Assembly (NCBI RefSeq): GCF_014202505.1 | Contig: NZ_JACHGW010000001.1 | Location: forward strand, 1,612,001-1,676,000 | Direction of reading: 5' to 3' | DNA length: 64,000 bases | From: Armatimonas rosea | Lineage (GTDB): Bacteria; Armatimonadota; Armatimonadia; Armatimonadales; Armatimonadaceae | In this document: positions 60,320 through 64,000 of the stretch, in pieces | Position numbering within the stretch: position 1 is the stretch's first letter | Layout of the letters: every line of letters starts with the position of its first letter | Notes under the pieces: model-generated | What the model was told of the DNA's origin: nothing | The model's input: the letters and a program-made list of their open reading frames with translations, nothing else | Database searches by the model: none | Translations under genes and position numbers: made by a program

Positions 60320-60646
60320 TCATCGTGGGATTCCACTCAGGCAGACGAGGAAGATGCCCAGGATGAGCAGAAGTATCAGAACCGCGCTGGTGAGCAGGCC
60401 GACACAGAAGTAGGGGTAGCGTGAGCGGAGCCGGAAGTAGGCGACCACGGCGCCGATAAAGCCGATTCCTGTGCTGATCAGAATGAGCCCCGCCAGGGTT
60501 CCCAGGATGCCGTCGATTACGGGGACCTTTGTGAACGCCTCGGAGGCGCGGTCTTGGAGCTGCATCCCACACTGCGGGCAGCGAAAGAGCGGCTCCCCGA
60601 GCTCGGTCTGGCAGTTAGGGCAGCGGTAGTGTTGATACTGTTGCAA
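60320..60646 (-). CDS. Zinc-ribbon membrane protein
   Basis: The 108-residue protein has an N-terminal zinc ribbon (YRCPNCQTELGEPLFRCPQC), a short linker and two hydrophobic segments (GTLAGLILISTGIGFIGAVV, LLTSAVLILLLILGIFLV). The TTG start at 60646 has an excellent AGGAG site 6 nt upstream and overlaps the 3' end of the Lgt-family gene by 32 nt. No specific function can be given. Confidence 0.72.
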   Translation of the reverse strand: MQQYQHYRCPNCQTELGEPLFRCPQCGMQLQDRASEAFTKVPVIDGILGTLAGLILISTGIGFIGAVVAYFRLRSRYPYFCVGLLTSAVLILLLILGIFLVCLSGIPR

Positions 60647-61304
60647 AGGGTTTCTCCTTGGCGAGCTTGTAGACAAAGAAGACAAAACCGACGAGACAGG
60701 CCCACTGTGCGGTTGAGAGCCCCCCGTGGCGGGTCGCACCGTCGCGGAAGAACTCGATCACAAAGCGGGCGGGGCAGTAGAGCACTCCTTGGAGGTACCA
60801 GAGGCCGTTCTCGGCGGGGCGGCGGTAGGTCTCTGCGACGAGTAGGAGCACAAAGATCAGAGCGCAGGCGGCGGAGAGGTAGAGCTGGGTTGGGTGGTGC
60901 CCGGCGATTGCCCAAGGGAGTGTGCACTCCCGCCCACCGCAGCAGCCCCCGAGAAAGCACCCCCAGCGCCCCACGGCCTCGCCTGCCATGAGCGCGACCG
61001 CAAAGAGATCGCCCGTCGGGCGCACCAGCCCGAGGCGCTTCTTGGCGAGCATCACGGCCAGGTAGCCCCCGAGAATCCCCCCGAGGACGCTCTTGCCGGT
61101 GCCGCCGCTGGTCGCGAGAAACTGCCCGACATTGGCCCCCAGGAGCCCTCCGATCAGCCCGGTCATCGCGACATAGCCGATTCCCTCGGTGAGGAGGCGG
61201 CGCTTTTGGGCAAAGAGGCAGAAGACTAAGATCCCAACACTATAGGCCAAGGCATAGACCTGCGATGCGGGGGTGAAGTGCATCAGGGCCGCGAGGGGAA
61301 TCAT
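60615..61304 (-). CDS. Prolipoprotein diacylglyceryl transferase family protein
   Basis: The 229-residue polytopic protein of the Lgt family has AVGRWGCFLGGCCGGRECTL in place of the classical GRxxNFxNxE motif, followed by HHPTQLYLSAACALI and GLWYLQGVLYCPARFVIEFF. The Cys-rich signature is typical of a divergent Lgt branch, so true lipoprotein modification is not certain. The ATG at 61304 has TACAAT 5 nt upstream within a GCGCTACAATGCGCT palindrome and no ribosome site. Upstream in-frame sequence up to 61559 is intergenic repeat. Confidence 0.82.
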   Translation of the reverse strand: MIPLAALMHFTPASQVYALAYSVGILVFCLFAQKRRLLTEGIGYVAMTGLIGGLLGANVGQFLATSGGTGKSVLGGILGGYLAVMLAKKRLGLVRPTGDLFAVALMAGEAVGRWGCFLGGCCGGRECTLPWAIAGHHPTQLYLSAACALIFVLLLVAETYRRPAENGLWYLQGVLYCPARFVIEFFRDGATRHGGLSTAQWACLVGFVFFVYKLAKEKPFATVSTLPLP

Positions 61305-61309
61305 AGCGC

Positions 61310-61315
61310 ATTGTA
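61310..61315 (-). promoter_or_regulatory. -10 box TACAAT 5 nt before the Lgt-family start
   Basis: On the minus strand TACAAT-GCGCT-ATG, with no -35 or ribosome site. Candidate leaderless promoter. Confidence 0.45.
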
Positions 61316-61355
61316 GCGCATGCCGGGGGCTAAAAGTCCCCGACTGAAAGAAAGA

Positions 61356-61408
61356 GAGCGTCCCGAGGACGCGCAAACGGCGTATGCCTCTGCGTCCTCG
61401 GGACGCTC
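61356..61408. repeat. Long intergenic palindrome, family B copy 2
   Basis: The arms GAGCGTCCCGAGGACGC (61356-61372) and their reverse complement (61392-61408) are identical to those at 14174-14229, with a different 19-nt loop. It lies between divergent genes, so it is not simply a terminator. Confidence 0.9.
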
Positions 61409-61452
61409 CCAGATTCGTAGGCAGGTATTTCCAATGCCCGCACGACGGCAGG

Positions 61453-61458
61453 TATAAT
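61453..61458 (+). promoter_or_regulatory. -10 box TATAAT 7 nt before the lactonase start
   Basis: AGG-TATAAT-GCCCACC-ATG. An ATG at 61457 overlaps this box, which favours the ATG at 61466 as the true start of a leaderless message. Confidence 0.55.
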
Positions 61459-61465
61459 GCCCACC

Positions 61466-62515
61466 ATGAGTATTGTATTTGTTGGGACCTACACCAAAGA
61501 TAACCAGAGCGACGGGGTCTATGCCTTTCGCATGGACGACACCACGGGGGCGTGGACACGGATCGCGCAGAACATCCCCAAGATCAATAACCCCTCATTT
61601 CTGGTGGCAGATCGCAAGAACCACCGCCTCTTTGCCACAGGGGAGGTGGGCGAGGGGATCGTGGCGGCGTTTCGCTACGACCCGGTGAGCGGGGCACTGA
61701 CCTTTGTTAACCAGCAGCCGTCACAGGGGGCCGATCCCTGTCACCTCTCGGTGCTGAAGACGGGGAGTCATGTGCTCGTCGCCAACTACTCCAGCGGGAC
61801 CTTTGCGATGCTCCCGGTCAGTGCCGATGGCTCGCTCCGCCCCGCCACGGACACGATCCAAGATAGCGGGACGGGGCCCAACAAAGGCCGCCAGGAAGGG
61901 CCGCACGCCCACTCGATCAACCTCGATACGAGCAACAAGCTGGCCTACGGCTGCGACCTGGGCACCGACAAGGTCATGATCTTCCGGCCCAACCCCAAGA
62001 CCGGAAAGCTGGTCCCCAACGACCCCGCCTTTGCCGCGGTACACCCCGGCGGCGGCCCGCGCCACTTTGCATTTCATCCCAAGAAGCCGGTTGTCTACTC
62101 CATCAACGAGCTGGACTGCACGGTGACAGTCTTTGCGTGGGACAAGGTGTCGGGGGCGCTGCGCGAGCTCCAGACCATCACGACCCTCCCGCGGCCCTAC
62201 CAGCCCACCGACTCCTGCGCCGATGTGCACGTGAGCGCGGACGGCAAGTTCCTCTACGGCTCCAACCGCGGCCACGATAGTATCGCGATCTTTGCAATCG
62301 GGGCGGATGGCAAGCTGACGACGGTGGGCAATGAGTCCACGCAAGGCAAGACCCCACGCAACTTCGCGATCGATCCCAGTGGGAATTTCTTGTTTGCCGC
62401 CAACCAGAATAGCAACACGATTGTCGCCTACAAGATCGACAAGAAGACCGGCAAGCTCACGGCGACCGGAGCGAAGATCGAGGTTCCTGCTCCCGTCTGC
62501 ATTGTCTTTGGGTAG
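61466..62515 (+). CDS. Lactonase-family beta-propeller protein (6-phosphogluconolactonase YbhE type)
   Basis: The 349-residue seven-bladed propeller has the family opening MSIVFVGTYTKDNQSDGVYA. Repeats carry NPSFLVADRKNHRLFATGEV, GADPCHLSVLKTGSHVLVAN, PRHFAFHPKKPVVYSINELD and PRNFAIDPSGNFLFAANQNS. The conserved HAHS (GPHAHSINLD) is present. Members hydrolyse 6-phosphogluconolactone or related lactones. The start at 61466 is chosen for the TATAAT box 7 nt upstream. 61457 would add three residues. Confidence 0.9.
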   Translation: MSIVFVGTYTKDNQSDGVYAFRMDDTTGAWTRIAQNIPKINNPSFLVADRKNHRLFATGEVGEGIVAAFRYDPVSGALTFVNQQPSQGADPCHLSVLKTGSHVLVANYSSGTFAMLPVSADGSLRPATDTIQDSGTGPNKGRQEGPHAHSINLDTSNKLAYGCDLGTDKVMIFRPNPKTGKLVPNDPAFAAVHPGGGPRHFAFHPKKPVVYSINELDCTVTVFAWDKVSGALRELQTITTLPRPYQPTDSCADVHVSADGKFLYGSNRGHDSIAIFAIGADGKLTTVGNESTQGKTPRNFAIDPSGNFLFAANQNSNTIVAYKIDKKTGKLTATGAKIEVPAPVCIVFG

Positions 62516-62518
62516 TTC

Positions 62519-62655
62519 GCTGGGGCCTGAAAGGCCCCAGCTCGAACCGCGCAAGCGCGAAGCGGGCCGAGCCCGCGGAGAAATCTAGGCGCTCAACGCG
62601 CCCACAGGGCGCTTCGCCGAAGGCGGCTTAGACGGGGCCTTTCAGGCCCCGGCGT
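62519..62655. repeat. Paired palindromes between converging genes
   Basis: GGGGCCTGAAAGGCCCC and its inverse GGGGCCTTTCAGGCCCC bound a region with CGCGCAAGCGCG, GGGCCGAGCCC and GGCGCTCAACGCGCC. The TGA inside the right palindrome is the stop codon of the oxidoreductase gene. Confidence 0.8.
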
Positions 62656-63634
62656 AGACCGCGAGGCACGCGGCGAGGTTGGCGCGTGCATCGGCGGCGG
62701 ACCAGGGTATGTCTGCGTTGCTCTGGAGCGCCTCGGCGAGGGAGTCGAGGTGGAAGAAGGGGGACGGGTCTGGGGTGTGCCGGGTCTCTTCGCCATTGGC
62801 CGTCACGATCCAGTCGTTGCCCTCGGGGCGGATCTGGCCGTGGGTACCGATAAAGAGCACACGGTGTGCGCCGCCGCCTGGTGCCGCCGCCCAGGTATCT
62901 TCCAGCATCACCGAGACCGCGGAGCCGCCCGCGCGTGGCTGGAGCTTGAGGAGCGCGATCCCGTAGTCCTCCAGGGGGAGAGTCGTGTGCACCCGGTTCT
63001 CGATCAGCCCCGCACTCCAGACAATCTCCCCGTCGAAGACAAAGCGTGCCAGGTCGATGGCGTAGATCGCGTGGTCGGCCCACGCGCCGGTGGGAGCCTG
63101 GCTGGAGTCGATCCACCAGCTGGGGGCACCGCTGGGCTGACCGGGCCAGGGCGACGGTAGCCCGCCGTGGCCGATCTGGTGGTAGGAGAGGGGCGTGCCG
63201 ATCGCGCCGGACTGGAGCAGCTCGCGGAGCTTGAGGACCCGCGGGGTGAGGCGCTGCATGCCCTCAAACGAGCCATAGAACTTGCCCGCTACCTCCGCGG
63301 CGACAATCACCGAGTCCAGCTCCGCGACCGTCCGTGCGGGGGGCTTGACCGCGACGACATGCTTGCCCGCCGCGAGGGCTTGCTTGGCCAGCTCCGGTGC
63401 GGCGGCCGTGGGGGCGCAGATCGCCACCAGGTGCACATCGTCGCGAGCCAGCAGGGGGGCGGCGGTCTCGGTGACCTGGATCTCGGGGTACTTCTCGCTC
63501 GCCCAGGCACGGTGGGTGGCATCTGGAGAGCTCACCCCGATCAGGGCGACTCTCTCCGACTTGCTTGCAATCTCACAGACACCATGGGCGGTGTACCAGT
63601 GGTCTAGACCCAGAAGGGCAACTCCAAAACGCAT
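62642..63634 (-). CDS. Gfo/Idh/MocA-family oxidoreductase
   Basis: The 330-residue NAD(P)-dependent enzyme opens with FGVALLGLDHWYTAHGVCEI (a Rossmann-like start). AICAPTAAAPELAKQALAAG and HVVAVKPPARTVAELD follow, where the catalytic Lys of the usual EKP is kept but Glu is replaced by Val. The C-terminal domain has GAWADHAIYAIDLARFVFDG, with the Asp/His region. The substrate is probably a sugar derivative but cannot be named. The stop codon lies in a palindrome. It starts 3 nt after the FmdB-type gene stop. Confidence 0.88.
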   Translation of the reverse strand: MRFGVALLGLDHWYTAHGVCEIASKSERVALIGVSSPDATHRAWASEKYPEIQVTETAAPLLARDDVHLVAICAPTAAAPELAKQALAAGKHVVAVKPPARTVAELDSVIVAAEVAGKFYGSFEGMQRLTPRVLKLRELLQSGAIGTPLSYHQIGHGGLPSPWPGQPSGAPSWWIDSSQAPTGAWADHAIYAIDLARFVFDGEIVWSAGLIENRVHTTLPLEDYGIALLKLQPRAGGSAVSVMLEDTWAAAPGGGAHRVLFIGTHGQIRPEGNDWIVTANGEETRHTPDPSPFFHLDSLAEALQSNADIPWSAADARANLAACLAVYAGA

Positions 63635-63637
63635 CTC

Positions 63638-63958
63638 TTACTCCTCACTCTCGGCAGCGGTCTCGAAGAGCTCCTCGACATCGTCGCCACTTAGGTCCGC
63701 ATCCATCCCATGGGCGACCTCTTTCATCAGGTGGCGCATGGCCTGGGGGCTACTCTCGTCCACAGTATCCGCCAGCTCCGCCAAGGAGTCCAGCGCTTCG
63801 TCGGCGGAGCGTAGGCGGGCAAAGCGGGAGACCAGCTTGCGGACATTCTTGCTCCCACAGCGCGGGCACTGGATTGGAGCGGGGTTTGCCAGCATCCCCA
63901 CCAGCTCGGAGAAGCGTTTTTGGGGACAGTCGTTGCAGGCGAACTCAAAGATCGGCAT
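63638..63958 (-). CDS. FmdB-family zinc-ribbon protein
   Basis: The 106-residue protein has the FmdB/CxxC regulatory zinc ribbon: MPIFEFACNDCPQKRFSELV and IQCPRCGSKNVRKLVSRFA, four cysteines in two pairs. An acidic helical C-terminus follows (ADLSGDDVEELFETAAESEE). Members are thought to act as small regulators or Fe-S/zinc proteins. It is the first gene of a pair with the oxidoreductase. The remaining bases to the right edge (63959-64000) hold no recognisable feature. Confidence 0.88.
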   Translation of the reverse strand: MPIFEFACNDCPQKRFSELVGMLANPAPIQCPRCGSKNVRKLVSRFARLRSADEALDSLAELADTVDESSPQAMRHLMKEVAHGMDADLSGDDVEELFETAAESEE

Positions 63959-64000
63959 GAGAGGAGACGCTACTGCGTCGTAAAGCTGGCCTGGAAGTAG

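Overview
This 64 kb window is GC-rich chromosomal DNA from a Gram-negative-type bacterium. The best guess is Armatimonadota, with moderate confidence. The reasons are a complete-looking dcw (division and cell wall) cluster with a meso-diaminopimelate-type MurE, pseudopilins with class III leaders, a very large sulfatase complement, and starts preceded by a -10 box without a ribosome binding site. The dcw cluster argues against Planctomycetes.

Layout. (1) 1-10909, minus strand: dcw operon mraZ-rsmH-ftsL-ftsI-murE-murF-mraY-murD-ftsW-murC (murC is cut by the left edge), with a consensus promoter before mraZ and no murG between ftsW and murC. (2) 11022-15343: an A-type Fe-S carrier, a secreted G8-domain beta-helix protein, and a LolA-like/thioredoxin fusion. 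(3) 15602-22540: all four enzymes for GDP-D-glycero-alpha-D-manno-heptose (a GTP-type nucleotidyltransferase, HddA, GmhA, GmhB), split into two pairs by three minus-strand pseudopilin-like genes, one with a long Pro-Thr tail. (4) 22541-27179: a REP-associated tyrosine transposase (RAYT) flanked by inverted REP elements, a Cys-rich unknown, a NIL-domain protein, a small heat-shock protein and Lon. (5) 27194-54595, minus strand: nine sulfatases, a GH20 hexosaminidase, a pullulanase, L-serine dehydratase, a deaminase, a class III cyclase/ATPase/TPR regulator and several small unknowns. These form two long, tightly overlapping gene chains that look like a sulfated-glycan degradation region. (6) 54672-64000: a CocE-type hydrolase, small membrane proteins, a Tes/MJ0619-like radical SAM enzyme whose 5' end has been rearranged, Uma2, a zinc-ribbon membrane protein, an Lgt-family protein, a lactonase, a Gfo/Idh/MocA oxidoreductase and an FmdB-type zinc ribbon.

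The most striking thread is a RAYT gene between two inverted REPs, with related REP singlets and inverted pairs (REPINs) scattered through the window. Several palindromic elements lie inside reading frames: a 150-bp in-frame insertion in the serine dehydratase, altered N-termini of two sulfatases, and stop codons supplied by palindromes. Other leads are a sulfatase-HEAT-metallopeptidase fusion, a cyclase/STAND-like protein heading the nine-gene sulfatase operon, and a recurrent TAYAAT box 5-9 nt before start codons that suggests leaderless transcripts.

No tRNA, rRNA or CRISPR array was recognised. No gene-free stretch exceeds about 300 bases.
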